Positions 1 to 8,968 are shown, counted from the first letter of the stretch. The stretch is DNA of 64,000 nucleotides from Mucilaginibacter sp. PAMC 26640 (GCA_001596135.1 CP014773.1:62001-126000), one strand, 5' to 3'. Notes: a model not told the origin generated them from the letters alone. Program-made: numbers and translations.

Positions 1-167
1 CCTACACCGATCATTTGAGAACACATTGGCAGCATATCATTGTATACGCTGTCCAGTGTCCCTTGCAGGCCGTGAATATCGGTCGCGAAACCCTGGGCCC
101 TGGAAAATAAAGGGAAAAGCATCCCTGTTACCGCGAGTGTCGCGGTGGTTATCATCGTCTTTTTCAT
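1..167 (-). CDS. traJ: Conjugative transposon protein TraJ, N-terminal part (runs off the window)
   Basis: Only the first 55 codons are present; the rest lies left of base 1. The start is the ATG whose complement is at 165-167. The translation opens with a Sec signal peptide (MKKTMITTATLAVTGMLF, then FSRAQ) followed by GFATDIHGLQGTLDSVYNDM and a C-S-Q-M-I-G-V-G stretch. That pattern is the start of TraJ, the polytopic VirB6-like inner-membrane component of Bacteroidetes conjugation systems. It is the next gene downstream of the TraI-like genes, which matches the usual G-I-J order. The family call rests on pattern and position. Confidence 0.75.
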   Translation of the reverse strand, partial: MKKTMITTATLAVTGMLFPLFSRAQGFATDIHGLQGTLDSVYNDMLPMCSQMIGV

Positions 168-176
168 AAAATTGAA

Positions 177-848
177 TTAGTTAGTTAGACCATAGAGCTG
201 CTTAAGTGTTCGCGTGTCAGCGATAGATTTGCTTCGCTGTAGCGAAAGGGAAATACCCTGGTTGTTGAATGACCGTATAAATTGGAATTTATCTAAACTG
301 GCGGCATAAATGCGGTCAATGGCTTTGATCCGGTCAGCATCAGACATCCGCAGTTTACCAGCAGTAATAATACTGGTCAGTTCTTCGATATGATCCAAAC
401 ATTCCGACACTAATTTGCTGTATACATTACCCATGTAATTGAGCTCGCTGGTGCTGAAACTTCCGCTTTGCCTGAATTGGCTGTAGTTTCTTTTGTATTC
501 TTCAAGCAGGCTCGCCTGAATAGAAATGATCTCCGCTACGCGACTATACTGCCTGATGCCAGGGCTAACGGCCATCAGCCCGTTCAGGTAAACACTGTGC
601 AGATCGAAGTTGCCTTTAGAGATTGACGATATGGCACCATACCCTTGCTGATAGATCTGGTATCCTGTTTTCATATCTGATAATATGCTTTTCATCTGGG
701 TCAGTTTTTCTATGTTCAGGAGCAGCTGCTGCAGTTCCTGTCCCTGTGCCCGGCAAATGGTTGGCCTGAAGGCCAATAAACCAATAAGACTGAAAATGAT
801 GATGATGCCCCAATGCTTTGTCATAAATGCTACATTAATAGATACCAT
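177..848 (-). CDS. TraI-position periplasmic conjugation protein, paralogue 3
   Basis: This 223-aa protein has an N-terminal hydrophobic segment (WGIIIIFSLIGLLAF) and a probable signal cleavage after CRAQG, so it is likely exported. A second ATG at 824 (MTKHWG) would give a more ordinary signal peptide and is a plausible true start. The body is alpha-helical, and the C-terminus carries MSDADRIKAIDRIY, then a Q-x-x-x-LSLQR stretch and a final LYGL. The two upstream neighbours end in the same way. It lies between traG and traJ, where CTnDOT carries traI. The precise role is unknown; similar genes are often named TerB-like or TraI. It overlaps its upstream neighbour by 14 bp. Confidence 0.7.
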   Translation of the reverse strand: MVSINVAFMTKHWGIIIIFSLIGLLAFRPTICRAQGQELQQLLLNIEKLTQMKSILSDMKTGYQIYQQGYGAISSISKGNFDLHSVYLNGLMAVSPGIRQYSRVAEIISIQASLLEEYKRNYSQFRQSGSFSTSELNYMGNVYSKLVSECLDHIEELTSIITAGKLRMSDADRIKAIDRIYAASLDKFQFIRSFNNQGISLSLQRSKSIADTRTLKQLYGLTN

Positions 849-1527
849 AGATTCGTTTGGAAACCAGCGCCTGGTCCTTTTCCTGCTGACGGCTCAATGC
901 CAGTACCTTTACCTGAGATGCAAAACGCGAGGCAAACTGGTAATTGGCCTTCATGGAAGCATGGATCTTCGTGATCAATGCTAACCGGTCCGCATCACTC
1001 ATTTGCATTTTATGGTCGCTGATGATATTTTGCAGGGTGTTCAATTGCTGGTCGCAATCTTTTAAAATGGCGTTTCCAACAACTGACAGGTAGTTTTGCT
1101 CTGCCGGGGTTATCCCGTTTACCTGCTTAATTTCACTCGTTCTCTTCAAAATATCCTGCTGCCAGGCCAGGATGTCTTTGACCATCGGGTTGTTTTTCAC
1201 TACTGGATCGGCAGTGCTCAAGCGGTCATAATAAGTGGTATGCAATCCGTTCTCTGACTTCAGATAACCGGAAATAGACCCTAACCCATTCGTTGCAATT
1301 CCGTAGCCTTTTTTAAGGTATCCCGAATAAACCTGCAAGGCAGCGATCTGTTGCAACAGGTATTTCTTCTGCGTTTTTTTCTGGGAGAACCATTCCGAGA
1401 AAGTTTGCGCATGGGCATCAACAGCCATACCTGAGCTGATCGCGGTAAAGAGAGAGAATACTAACAACGACCTGGCCCGTTGCCGGATGCCGGCAGCCCG
1501 CGCCTGTATATCTTTAATTGATCCCAT
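835..1527 (-). CDS. TraI-position periplasmic conjugation protein, paralogue 2
   Basis: This 230-aa exported protein has a basic N-terminus, the hydrophobic stretch SLLVFSLFTAISSGMAV and a signal cleavage near DAHAQ. The mature part is helical and ends with MSDADRLALITKIHASMK, a LALSR stretch and a terminal IYGIY. This C-terminal pattern is shared with the genes at 177-848 and 1514-2197. The three look like an old tandem triplication, because the bodies have diverged strongly while the C-terminal signature is kept. It overlaps both neighbours (14 bp each), which suggests translational coupling within the tra operon. The biochemical role is not known to me. Confidence 0.7.
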   Translation of the reverse strand: MGSIKDIQARAAGIRQRARSLLVFSLFTAISSGMAVDAHAQTFSEWFSQKKTQKKYLLQQIAALQVYSGYLKKGYGIATNGLGSISGYLKSENGLHTTYYDRLSTADPVVKNNPMVKDILAWQQDILKRTSEIKQVNGITPAEQNYLSVVGNAILKDCDQQLNTLQNIISDHKMQMSDADRLALITKIHASMKANYQFASRFASQVKVLALSRQQEKDQALVSKRIYGIY

Positions 1528-2197
1528 AAAGCAATTGTGTTATTTTGGTATCGCCCAGATCTTTGCTTCGTTGCAGGCTGAGCATTTGGTTTTGGGTATT
1601 GAAGCGATGCAGGTCACTGAAGTTCTCATCCAGGTGATTCCCTGCCTTATTGATCAGTTCCAGTCGTTGTTCATCGGTCATTTGGGTTTTGCCCGGGTTG
1701 ACCACCAACAAGATCTGGTCGAGATTCTCTACGCTGGCGGAAAGTATCCCCGAATAAACTTTTTGCATTTCCGACAGTTCAGCAGGGTTAAAATGTTTGT
1801 CCTGTTTGAGCAAGCTCCAAGCCCGGTTGTATTCTGCGACCAGGGCAATTTGTTTTACAGTAAGGTCTTTGATCCGCTGGTAATAAGTGATGGTGGCTTT
1901 TACCTTCCAAAGTTCATCATAGTAGCCACTGTACAGTTGCCGCTGTTGGCTGGTCCAGTCAGAGATCTCGGTCAGTCTTAAACGAGACAATTGGTTTTCC
2001 AAAACTTTCTGGGCATTTTGCAGCCAGATAGTTTGGTTCTGCATGCGCTGTACTTTCAGGTCGATCGCTTTAATGACCTTGGTTACGGTCATCTTGATCA
2101 CTTCGCCGACAACGAACTGAGCATTTGCTTTTTCCGCGTTGAATGAAACCAGCACAATGGCCAGGCTCACTGGTAATGTTACTTTTAAAATTTTCAT
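1514..2197 (-). CDS. TraI-position periplasmic conjugation protein, paralogue 1
   Basis: This 227-aa protein has a clear signal peptide (MKILKVTLPVSLAIVLVSF, cleavage near KANAQ). The mature part begins FVVGEVIKMTVTKVIKAIDL, followed by helical segments rich in Gln and Leu. The end, MTDEQRLELINKAGNHLDEN, LSLQRSKDLGDTK and LLYGIN, matches the two downstream paralogues. Of the three copies it is closest to the usual TraI (DUF4141-like) of Bacteroidetes elements. It lies downstream of a small lipoprotein and traG. It is probably a periplasmic or envelope part of the mating apparatus. Confidence 0.7.
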   Translation of the reverse strand: MKILKVTLPVSLAIVLVSFNAEKANAQFVVGEVIKMTVTKVIKAIDLKVQRMQNQTIWLQNAQKVLENQLSRLRLTEISDWTSQQRQLYSGYYDELWKVKATITYYQRIKDLTVKQIALVAEYNRAWSLLKQDKHFNPAELSEMQKVYSGILSASVENLDQILLVVNPGKTQMTDEQRLELINKAGNHLDENFSDLHRFNTQNQMLSLQRSKDLGDTKITQLLYGIN

Positions 2198-2249
2198 AGC
2201 ATCTCCCTTTCCGCTATTAGCAGATTAATTTTTAATGGGTGAGTAATCT

Positions 2250-2621
2250 TTACTTAATTTTCCGGTACGTACCACCAAACGATATTGTACCTGCATCCGT
2301 GTTCAAATAGATTTGCTTTCCAAATTCGGATTCGGAAAGAAGCTGTTTCTCCTTATCGAAGGTGGCGGTCCAGGTCGTCTGCCCGAATTTTTTTGGTAGT
2401 ATCTTGCCTTTCCTGATTAAATGGTAGCCAGACCGTTTTTCGATGTGGTAAATGCCGGCGCTCAGGTTATACGCTTCGATGATCAGCGTATCGCTGAGAA
2501 TAGTGAATTCGTTTTTCGAGTCGGCTACGTAGACGCCCGAAACGGCAGTATCCGTCCGGTTGTTACACGCGATCGCCGAAAATGCTGCGGCAATCAGGAA
2601 CAAGATCTTTATCGTTTTCAT
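2250..2621 (-). CDS. Small lipoprotein of the tra operon
   Basis: This 123-aa protein starts MKTIKILFLIAAAFSAIACNN, a lipoprotein signal peptide with lipobox AIAC, so it is probably membrane-anchored through Cys19. The mature domain is beta-rich (SGVYVADSKNEFTILSDTLI, then a WTATFD stretch) and ends in GGTYRKIK. Similar small beta lipoproteins appear as accessory genes next to traG in Bacteroidetes elements. I cannot assign a function. It sits 11 bp downstream of traG and 52 bp upstream of the first TraI-like gene, in the same orientation. Confidence 0.65.
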   Translation of the reverse strand: MKTIKILFLIAAAFSAIACNNRTDTAVSGVYVADSKNEFTILSDTLIIEAYNLSAGIYHIEKRSGYHLIRKGKILPKKFGQTTWTATFDKEKQLLSESEFGKQIYLNTDAGTISFGGTYRKIK

Positions 2622-2632
2622 AATTCTCCGTT

Positions 2633-5086
2633 TTAGTTATTACTCTTTTGATTTTTGTGGACCAGAGCTGAAATTCCCTTTTCAATACTGCCATGTTGCT
2701 CGGTATATTCCTGCACCTGTACCCGTTCTTTCCCCTCGGTCGTGTAGGCGTAATATTCTTCCGGCGAGAGTTCGTTCTTAAACACTTTCATGACCTGGCC
2801 ACCCAGGTCAATGTAAATCTCCCGGTTATCTTTATTCACCGACAATACCTGCTGTTTTCCCTTGTCTGACATGCCCAGCGTGTCCTGTAGCTTATCGAAC
2901 TTGTTCATGTACTTGCGCATATCCATAAGGATCTTGATATCAGCGTTGTTAATAATGGCGTCCTTGATGATCGGGGAACTGATCAAATCATCCAGTTCCT
3001 GGGTGACCACGTTTGGCACACCATTGAACTTGCGCATCGTTTTAAAGGCATACTGGATAAACCCGGCCATTCCGGAATTGGCAATCGCTTTCCAGGCTTC
3101 ATCAATGGTTAACACTTTTCTTACCCCTTTGAGCTTGCGCATCTTGGAAAGGAACATTTCCATAATGATCAGCGTGACAACGGGAAATAAGATAGGATGA
3201 TCCTTGATCGAATCCAGTTCTATGACCACGAAACGCTGATCCAGCAGGTTTAAATTTTCCGAAGCGTTAAGCAGGTAGTCAAATTCTCCTCCTTTGTAGT
3301 AGGGACGCAAAACATAGAGAAAGTTATCGATGTCAAAGTCTTTGTCCTTTACGCGCTGTTCCTTCAGAATTTGTACATAGTGGCCCTGCAGGTAGTCATA
3401 AAAGGAATTAAAGCCCGGGAATATTTGTTTATTCTTAGCCAAATGCTCATAGTAACCCTGGAGCGCGTTGGACAGCGCTACATATTCACTCCGCATAAAA
3501 CTTTCATTTTCCTGTTTCCAAAGCGTAACTAATAAGGCTTTAAGGCTTTCCTTTTTCTCAGTATCCAGTAGCTGGCCTTCGGGGAGATAAAAAGGATTGA
3601 AACGGATCGGATTGCTTTCCTCATACGTGAAATAATAACCGCCCATCAGGTCACATAAACCCTTATAGCTGCCACCGATATCTACGGTCACGCAATGGGC
3701 TCCCTGATCATATAAAGACCTTAAGATATGGTTGACCGTCATTGATTTTCCGCCGCCCGAAGTCCCGCAGACCAGCATACCCATATTAGAGGTGATGCCT
3801 TTATTACGCGGCGAATCAAACAGGTCGACAAAGACGGGCTTACCGGTCAAGCGGTCACAAAATCGAATACCTGTAGGTGGCGGATCACTTCGATAATTAC
3901 TTTCTAAGTTCAAAAAGCAGGTAGCCTGTTCCAAGAACGTATCGAAGGTATCGTTTACTGGGAAGTCTGACGCATTGCCGGGTATGCCGGCCCACCAGAT
4001 CTGCGCCGCACCGTCAGATTCCTGCTTGCTGCTCGCACCGATCTGCGCCATGGCAGAACCCACCATGTTCCTGATGTCCTGTAAGCTTTCAGCTTTGTCG
4101 GTCCAGGCCAGGACATTGAAATGCGCTTTGACCGGTAACCGCTGCTGGCTGATCGCTTCGTTCAGGAAGTCATTGGTGGCATCCCTGCCGATCGCGTTTT
4201 CACGACTATAGGCAGACAGAGACTGAAGCCGCAATTTTTTAGCTTCTAGTTCTTTGATCGTTTTGCCGGTATCCCCAATGAAAAAGTACTGGTTATACAT
4301 ATGGTTGCAATCCAGCAGTAAGTTAAGCTGCGCGGCAAAACCTATCGGGAATTTGGTTTTATCCGTGCTGTACTTATCATAAGTGATCCGGCTGCCGCAT
4401 AGAGCCGGCAGGTCTTCTGCGTCCCCAAGCGTAAATAACTGGGCATGCTGGTCTCCGATCTGAAGCCTGTCTTTCAAATGAATATCCTTAAGCATAGGCT
4501 GTTCGCCCGGTTTTTGCAAAAAGCAATATTGTTCCAGTAGTCCGGCTTTATTTGTTGTACCGGACAGTTCGTCATTTCCAAGCTTTCTAAGCTTGATCAA
4601 TCCGCTATCGCACAGGATGCGCTCGAATTGCCCCGTCTTTTCCATAAATTCCGGCAAAGCCCTTTCATTGGTCGTTTGCTTCGGGGTAACACTTTTGCGC
4701 ATAATACCTGAAAAGCCGCTGTTGGCCTGCTTACGGTCTTCTGCTTTTTTTGTCAGCATCAGGTAGCAGGTATGATCCAGGTACGGGCGGTCTTTAAAGT
4801 GCCGGTCAGCTGCCGTAGTCAAAAAGTTCACCGGCAGTCCCTGCGCACCCGCATAGCTATTGCGGATAAAAATATCCTGCTTATGCACAATGCTGTGCTT
4901 AGGAAGCACTTTGGCTGCCCTGACCCAGGACTGGTGATAGGTTTCATAATCCTCATCCGATAAGGTGAATATTTCAGGCAATGAAACTTCGTAGGCAACA
5001 GTCAGGTCACCGTGAACCGAGACCATGCAATCGTGCTCCACTTTGTAAATGGGGAAAACCTGTTCCGCTTTGGTGAATACTGGCAT
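2633..5086 (-). CDS. traG: TraG, VirB4-like conjugation ATPase
   Basis: This 817-aa ATPase is the energy-supplying core of the type IV secretion apparatus. The Walker A motif GTSGGGKS is at residues 441-448, and the Walker B LTIDEAW has Asp662 and Glu663. The N-terminal half (FTKAEQVFPIYKVEHDCMVS onwards) is the VirB4-type domain, and the length is normal for Bacteroidetes TraG. The gene lies between traF (2 bp upstream) and the lipoprotein gene. No frameshift or stop interrupts it, so the conjugation module may be functional. Confidence 0.93.
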   Translation of the reverse strand: MPVFTKAEQVFPIYKVEHDCMVSVHGDLTVAYEVSLPEIFTLSDEDYETYHQSWVRAAKVLPKHSIVHKQDIFIRNSYAGAQGLPVNFLTTAADRHFKDRPYLDHTCYLMLTKKAEDRKQANSGFSGIMRKSVTPKQTTNERALPEFMEKTGQFERILCDSGLIKLRKLGNDELSGTTNKAGLLEQYCFLQKPGEQPMLKDIHLKDRLQIGDQHAQLFTLGDAEDLPALCGSRITYDKYSTDKTKFPIGFAAQLNLLLDCNHMYNQYFFIGDTGKTIKELEAKKLRLQSLSAYSRENAIGRDATNDFLNEAISQQRLPVKAHFNVLAWTDKAESLQDIRNMVGSAMAQIGASSKQESDGAAQIWWAGIPGNASDFPVNDTFDTFLEQATCFLNLESNYRSDPPPTGIRFCDRLTGKPVFVDLFDSPRNKGITSNMGMLVCGTSGGGKSMTVNHILRSLYDQGAHCVTVDIGGSYKGLCDLMGGYYFTYEESNPIRFNPFYLPEGQLLDTEKKESLKALLVTLWKQENESFMRSEYVALSNALQGYYEHLAKNKQIFPGFNSFYDYLQGHYVQILKEQRVKDKDFDIDNFLYVLRPYYKGGEFDYLLNASENLNLLDQRFVVIELDSIKDHPILFPVVTLIIMEMFLSKMRKLKGVRKVLTIDEAWKAIANSGMAGFIQYAFKTMRKFNGVPNVVTQELDDLISSPIIKDAIINNADIKILMDMRKYMNKFDKLQDTLGMSDKGKQQVLSVNKDNREIYIDLGGQVMKVFKNELSPEEYYAYTTEGKERVQVQEYTEQHGSIEKGISALVHKNQKSNN

Positions 5087-5088
5087 AA

Positions 5089-5403
5089 CTACTTTTTTAA
5101 TCGGATAAATAATTTACGTGAATTGAATTTCAGGTAGCCGGGCAGATAGCGGATCGCCGATCGCTTCATTAAACCATACTGCCCGTACTTATGACTCAGC
5201 CTGAATACCTGGTAAAAAAGCCCCCCACCTAAAATAAAGATCACCAGGATACAGATGTAGACAGGGAGGCCGGATATATACATGATCGCGAAAAAGACCA
5301 GTAGGCCAACCAATCCTCCGGCCAGGTAACCGATATACTGGGCTTTCAAGCCTTTGAACTCGATGGGTTTATTTATTCCTTTATTGATCTGATAAACTGG
5401 CAT
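5089..5403 (-). CDS. traF: TraF, DUF4133-family conjugation membrane protein
   Basis: This 104-aa protein starts MPVYQINKGINKPIEFKGLK, the signature of DUF4133/TraF of Bacteroidetes conjugative transposons. Two adjacent transmembrane helices (about 27-70) are followed by a basic C-terminus. This is a VirB3-like topology, consistent with its place directly before the VirB4-like TraG. Its start overlaps the stop of the upstream gene as TAATG, which suggests translational coupling. Confidence 0.9.
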   Translation of the reverse strand: MPVYQINKGINKPIEFKGLKAQYIGYLAGGLVGLLVFFAIMYISGLPVYICILVIFILGGGLFYQVFRLSHKYGQYGLMKRSAIRYLPGYLKFNSRKLFIRLKK

Positions 5404-5819
5404 TACTTAATCCCCTTTCCTTTTTTATGCTGACGGTTGTTTTGCTGTAATCCGATCAGCTGTTCAGATAATACTTGTACTCTTTTTTCTTTGGGAATAA
5501 ATGTCTCGTCCGCCATATTATAGTGCCGGGCCAGCCCGATAGGGTCTAATTCCGTTAATGGTGGAATCACAACAATTTCAACATGCGTAGGCCGGTCTGA
5601 GATGTGGGTAGCACCCGTATAGATGTTTTTATTATGCTTGTCGAAAAGAATGTGGGTAGGTGTCTCTTCCCAAAAATCATCCATTGATATTTTATTCCAG
5701 GGTTCGGCTGTTTCGCGGAATTCATAGATCCTGGCATCAACCGTGAAAAGCGTCCCTGCGATTGTGAACTCAGGTAATCTCCTGGCCATGTTTTTTGTAT
5801 CTCTCATAACGGGATGCAT
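5403..5819 (-). CDS. Hypothetical protein between traE and traF
   Basis: This 138-aa soluble protein has no signal peptide. Its start overlaps the traE stop (TAATG). An internal start at MARRLPEF (11 residues in) is also possible. The sequence has a beta-rich middle (FTVDARIYEFRETAEPWNKI) and a basic, Gln-rich tail ending HKKGKGIK. I do not recognise a domain. Its position inside a tightly overlapping tra operon implies a role in conjugation or its control. Confidence 0.65.
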   Translation of the reverse strand: MHPVMRDTKNMARRLPEFTIAGTLFTVDARIYEFRETAEPWNKISMDDFWEETPTHILFDKHNKNIYTGATHISDRPTHVEIVVIPPLTELDPIGLARHYNMADETFIPKEKRVQVLSEQLIGLQQNNRQHKKGKGIK

Positions 5820-6163
5820 TAAACTCCAAAGAATGATTTAAGTACGGTTGCCACGACTACCAGGAAGATGCAGCTGCCAAACCAACTGGATGCGACCTTA
5901 CTGGTATCGTGCTCGCCGTCGTTCCATTTTTTAAAAACCTTGATCGCACCGACCAGGCCGACGATTGCCCCGATAGCATACATGAGATTAGTGCCGGTAT
6001 CGAAATAGCTTTTTACTTGGCTGGTGGCCTGATTAATGCCCGCATTACCGTCCTGGGCCATCGCTGCCTGCAAGGAAATTAATATCAGGGTAATTGAGGC
6101 GCTGATCATTCTTACCGCGGCAACTGCACGGTATTTTGCTGATTTAAAAAGTGTAGTTTTCAT
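5819..6163 (-). CDS. traE: TraE, DUF4134-family conjugation pilin-like protein
   Basis: This 114-aa protein has a basic N-terminus, a hydrophobic leader (MISASITLILISLQAAMAQ), a short periplasmic part (GINQATSQVKSYFDTGTNL) and two hydrophobic helices containing AIGAIVGLVGAIKVFKKWNDG. This is the DUF4134/TraE pattern, a small VirB2-like protein. It sits immediately before the traF/traG part of the operon, as expected. Confidence 0.88.
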   Translation of the reverse strand: MKTTLFKSAKYRAVAAVRMISASITLILISLQAAMAQDGNAGINQATSQVKSYFDTGTNLMYAIGAIVGLVGAIKVFKKWNDGEHDTSKVASSWFGSCIFLVVVATVLKSFFGV

Positions 6164-6175
6164 AGCTGTTTTTTT

Positions 6176-6742
6176 TTAATTTTCGTCTGTCCAATAGTTT
6201 GTTAAGTCAGTTTCATTAAGGGAAAAAGGAAATTCCGGCGCACCCTCAGTCATAAGGAAGTCATTGATCTGCTGCTGATAAGGTGTGCCACGCAAGGCAG
6301 AATACTTTTGTACGATGAGCCGAAAAAGCATCTCAAAATTCTCTTTGCTTTCACTGGATTCATTGATGACCCGGATCAGCGTTTTTACTTCTGAAACCAT
6401 CTCGGAGAAGTTTCCGATCAGTCGGCTGTTCGTTTCCAGCGGAACTATCTTTTCTGTTGCTTGGTCGTCGAAATCTTCAGCAGGGCCAAAGTTCAGTTCT
6501 TCCTGTTTGATAAATTCCACAGCCTCTGGCTGCGCTTTGCCCATGATGTCGTAATCAGGGATTTGCAGATCTCCATTACTGGTGGCTTTTAATGCCGGTT
6601 GCTTTCCGGTGAGTTTGTAGATCGCGGTTTGAAATTCCGATCGGTAAAAGGTCAACCCTACATACAGGTAGTAAAGAATAACTAATGTTATGATGCTGAC
6701 CGCGTAGGTGAACCAGGAAATTTGGTGAAGCATAATATTCAA
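6176..6742 (-). CDS. Membrane-anchored hypothetical protein at the head of the tra operon
   Basis: This 188-aa protein has one N-terminal transmembrane helix (about 8-30, ending YLYVGLTFYR), an acidic linker and a helical C-terminal half (FEMLFRLIVQKYSALRGTPY). Proteins of this layout occur between the traC/D region and traE in Bacteroidetes elements, but I know of no function. It is the first gene of the leftward operon in this window. Its start region overlaps the divergent reading frame of the copper ATPase only if that gene is given an implausibly early start. Confidence 0.6.
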   Translation of the reverse strand: MNIMLHQISWFTYAVSIITLVILYYLYVGLTFYRSEFQTAIYKLTGKQPALKATSNGDLQIPDYDIMGKAQPEAVEFIKQEELNFGPAEDFDDQATEKIVPLETNSRLIGNFSEMVSEVKTLIRVINESSESKENFEMLFRLIVQKYSALRGTPYQQQINDFLMTEGAPEFPFSLNETDLTNYWTDEN

Positions 6743-6856
6743 GTTTTATCGGCAGCCCCATTGCTACCGGCGACAGGACAAAATTCAGGAAAGAGCTCCC
6801 CGAAATGCTCCGATATTATCCGACTCGGAGTGCAACTATTTTCATTTTTATTCTCA

Positions 6857-6876
6857 TTAGTGATTTTTATCACTAA
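6857..6876 (+). promoter_or_regulatory. Crp/Fnr-type palindrome upstream of the copper ATPase
   Basis: TTAGTGATTTTTATCACTAA is a perfect 20-bp palindrome (8-bp arms, TTTT centre). It contains the core TGA-N6-TCA, ending about 70 bp before the chosen ATG at 6944. It is the most symmetrical member of the set of similar sites in this window (18764, 24120, 24142, 41793, 46358, 46563, 50862, 52423, 60103, 62189). Assignment to a Crp/Fnr-family regulator is inference from the site shape. Confidence 0.55.
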
Positions 6877-6943
6877 TTATTATGCTGTTGATCAAGACAT
6901 TAAAAGTCCTATTTCTCAATTTTGTCAAATTGAATCAGCGAAT

Positions 6944-8968
6944 ATGGATATGAGCACAATGCCCGAAGAAATGGGTGAAACTATGCACAAAGGAACAGAT
7001 GCGCACATGGGAATGTCAGAGCACGACCACCATGCCATGATGATCAATGATTTTAAAAAGCGGTTTTATGTGGTACTGTCGTTAACAATTCCGATTATGC
7101 TACTATCAACGATGATACAGCATTTTATGGGGGTTAACTGGCAGTTTGAAGGCTCCTCTTATTTACTGTTTGTTTTATCTTCTATAGTTTTTGTTTATGG
7201 CGGCTGGCCGTTTTTAACGGGATTGGTTAGTGAAGTGAAGTCGGGAAATCCGGGAATGATGTTCCTGATCGGATTTGCTATAACTGTAGCCTACAGCTAT
7301 AGCGTTGCGATCGTTTTTGGTCTGAAAGGGATGGATTTCTTTTGGGAACTGGCTACGCTTATCCTCATTATGCTTTTAGGCCATTGGATCGAAATGAGGT
7401 CCGTGATGGGCGCGTCAAATGAACTGGAATTATTGGTGAAATTAATGCCCGCTGATGCGCACCTGGTCATGCAGGACATGGTTCATGATGTAAAAACAGA
7501 TACCCTAAAAGCAAATGACATCATTTTGATCAAGCCTGGCGAAAAGGTTGCAGCGGACGGTATTATCTTGGAAGGCGAGAGTTATTTGAATGAATCTATG
7601 CTTACGGGTGAGTCTAAGCCTGTACAGAAAGGGACTGGAGATAAAGTGATCGCCGGATCGATCAATGGAAACGGGTCTTTCAAAGTTACTGTAACACACG
7701 CGGCTAATGACTCTTATCTGGCACAGGTGGTTAAATTGGTAGATGATGCACAAAAGTCGAAATCTCCAACGCAGTTATTGGCTGATACCGCCGCTAAATG
7801 GTTAACTGTCATTGCGCTTGTAACCGGCATCGGCACATTTTTGTATTGGTATTTTACAGGTCAATCCTTAGCATTTGCCATGGAAAGAATGGTAACAGTA
7901 ATTGTGATATGCTGCCCGCATGCGTTAGGTTTAGCGGTCCCCTTAGTGGTCGCCAAGTCAACTGCGTTGTCGGCTAAGCATGGCTTACTGATCAAAAACA
8001 GGACGGCATTTGAAAATTCAAGAAAGATAACAACAGTCGTATTTGATAAAACCGGTACGCTGACGGTTGGTAAATTTGAGGTGTCAAGAGTAGAATCCCT
8101 GCTTAAAGACTTTACCGAAAAGGATTTGATCCGCCTTGCTTCAGCATTGGAGCAAGCATCAGAGCATCCTATAGCGACAGGCATCCTGCAAAAAGCAAAA
8201 GACCTTAAACTCTCCATTCCGCCGGGAGAAAACTTTAAGGCGATAACCGGAAAAGGCGTTCAAGCGATAGTAGAAAGTAAAAATGTATCAGTAGTCAGTC
8301 CGGGTTATTTAAAAGAAAATAAGCTAATCTTGCCGGAAGGGTTTACTAATGATGACACAGAGACGGTAGTGTTTGTGCTGATAGATCAAAAACTGGCGGG
8401 ATATATCGCCCTATCGGATGAGATCCGCCCTGAGTCAGCAGCAGCTATTGAAACTTTAAAAGAAATACATATCAAATCTATTCTGCTTACCGGTGATAAT
8501 AACAAGGTAGCGGCCAGTGTATGTAAAACACTGGGTATGGATAGTTATATGGCCGAAGTATTGCCCCACCAAAAATTAGAAAAAATTAAAGCATTGCAAG
8601 CTCAAGGAGAGTTTGTAGCGATGACCGGGGACGGTGTCAATGATGCCCCCGCGCTGGCTCAGGCGGATATCGGCATTGCGGTGGGTTCAGGCAGTGATAT
8701 CGCTGCCGAAACAGCCGGAATTGTCTTGGTAAATAGTAATCCCAAAGATATTGTTAGCCTCATCTTGTTTGGTAAAGCCACTCACCGTAAAATGGTTCAA
8801 AACCTTATTTGGGCTACAGGTTATAATGTGATAGCGCTGCCGTTAGCAGCGGGTGTTTTGTATAATCAGGGCATTGTTTTGAGCCCAGCTGTTGGAGCTG
8901 TGCTAATGACCGTAAGTACGGTAGTCGTCGCGATTAATGCTAGTTTTTTAAAAATCAAAACGATCTAA
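6944..8968 (+). CDS. copB: Copper/silver-translocating P1B ATPase, CopB-like (CPH type)
   Basis: From the ATG at 6944 the protein has 674 aa. The open frame continues upstream to 6722 but runs through the operator palindrome, so the later start is preferred. The N-terminus is rich in Met and His (MDMSTMPEEMGETMHKGTD and SEHDHHAMM), a metal-binding tail that replaces HMA domains. Motifs visible are TGES, the membrane CPH motif at residues 324-326, DKTGT with phosphorylated Asp368, the SEHPIA nucleotide-binding motif and TGDGVNDAPA. CPH rather than CPC marks the CopB group. It is divergent from the tra operon and is probably element cargo for metal resistance. It ends in a strong hairpin. Confidence 0.9.
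   Translation: MDMSTMPEEMGETMHKGTDAHMGMSEHDHHAMMINDFKKRFYVVLSLTIPIMLLSTMIQHFMGVNWQFEGSSYLLFVLSSIVFVYGGWPFLTGLVSEVKSGNPGMMFLIGFAITVAYSYSVAIVFGLKGMDFFWELATLILIMLLGHWIEMRSVMGASNELELLVKLMPADAHLVMQDMVHDVKTDTLKANDIILIKPGEKVAADGIILEGESYLNESMLTGESKPVQKGTGDKVIAGSINGNGSFKVTVTHAANDSYLAQVVKLVDDAQKSKSPTQLLADTAAKWLTVIALVTGIGTFLYWYFTGQSLAFAMERMVTVIVICCPHALGLAVPLVVAKSTALSAKHGLLIKNRTAFENSRKITTVVFDKTGTLTVGKFEVSRVESLLKDFTEKDLIRLASALEQASEHPIATGILQKAKDLKLSIPPGENFKAITGKGVQAIVESKNVSVVSPGYLKENKLILPEGFTNDDTETVVFVLIDQKLAGYIALSDEIRPESAAAIETLKEIHIKSILLTGDNNKVAASVCKTLGMDSYMAEVLPHQKLEKIKALQAQGEFVAMTGDGVNDAPALAQADIGIAVGSGSDIAAETAGIVLVNSNPKDIVSLILFGKATHRKMVQNLIWATGYNVIALPLAAGVLYNQGIVLSPAVGAVLMTVSTVVVAINASFLKIKTI

Noticed and set aside
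685..984. Plus-strand ORF of 99 aa
   Set aside because: It lies antisense to two tra genes that have signal peptides and a shared C-terminal signature; its composition is not protein-like.
6722..6943. N-terminal extension of the copper ATPase starting at 6722
   Set aside because: The extension overlaps the divergent tra gene, runs through a 20-bp operator palindrome and has no family similarity. The Met/His-rich start at 6944 fits CopB.
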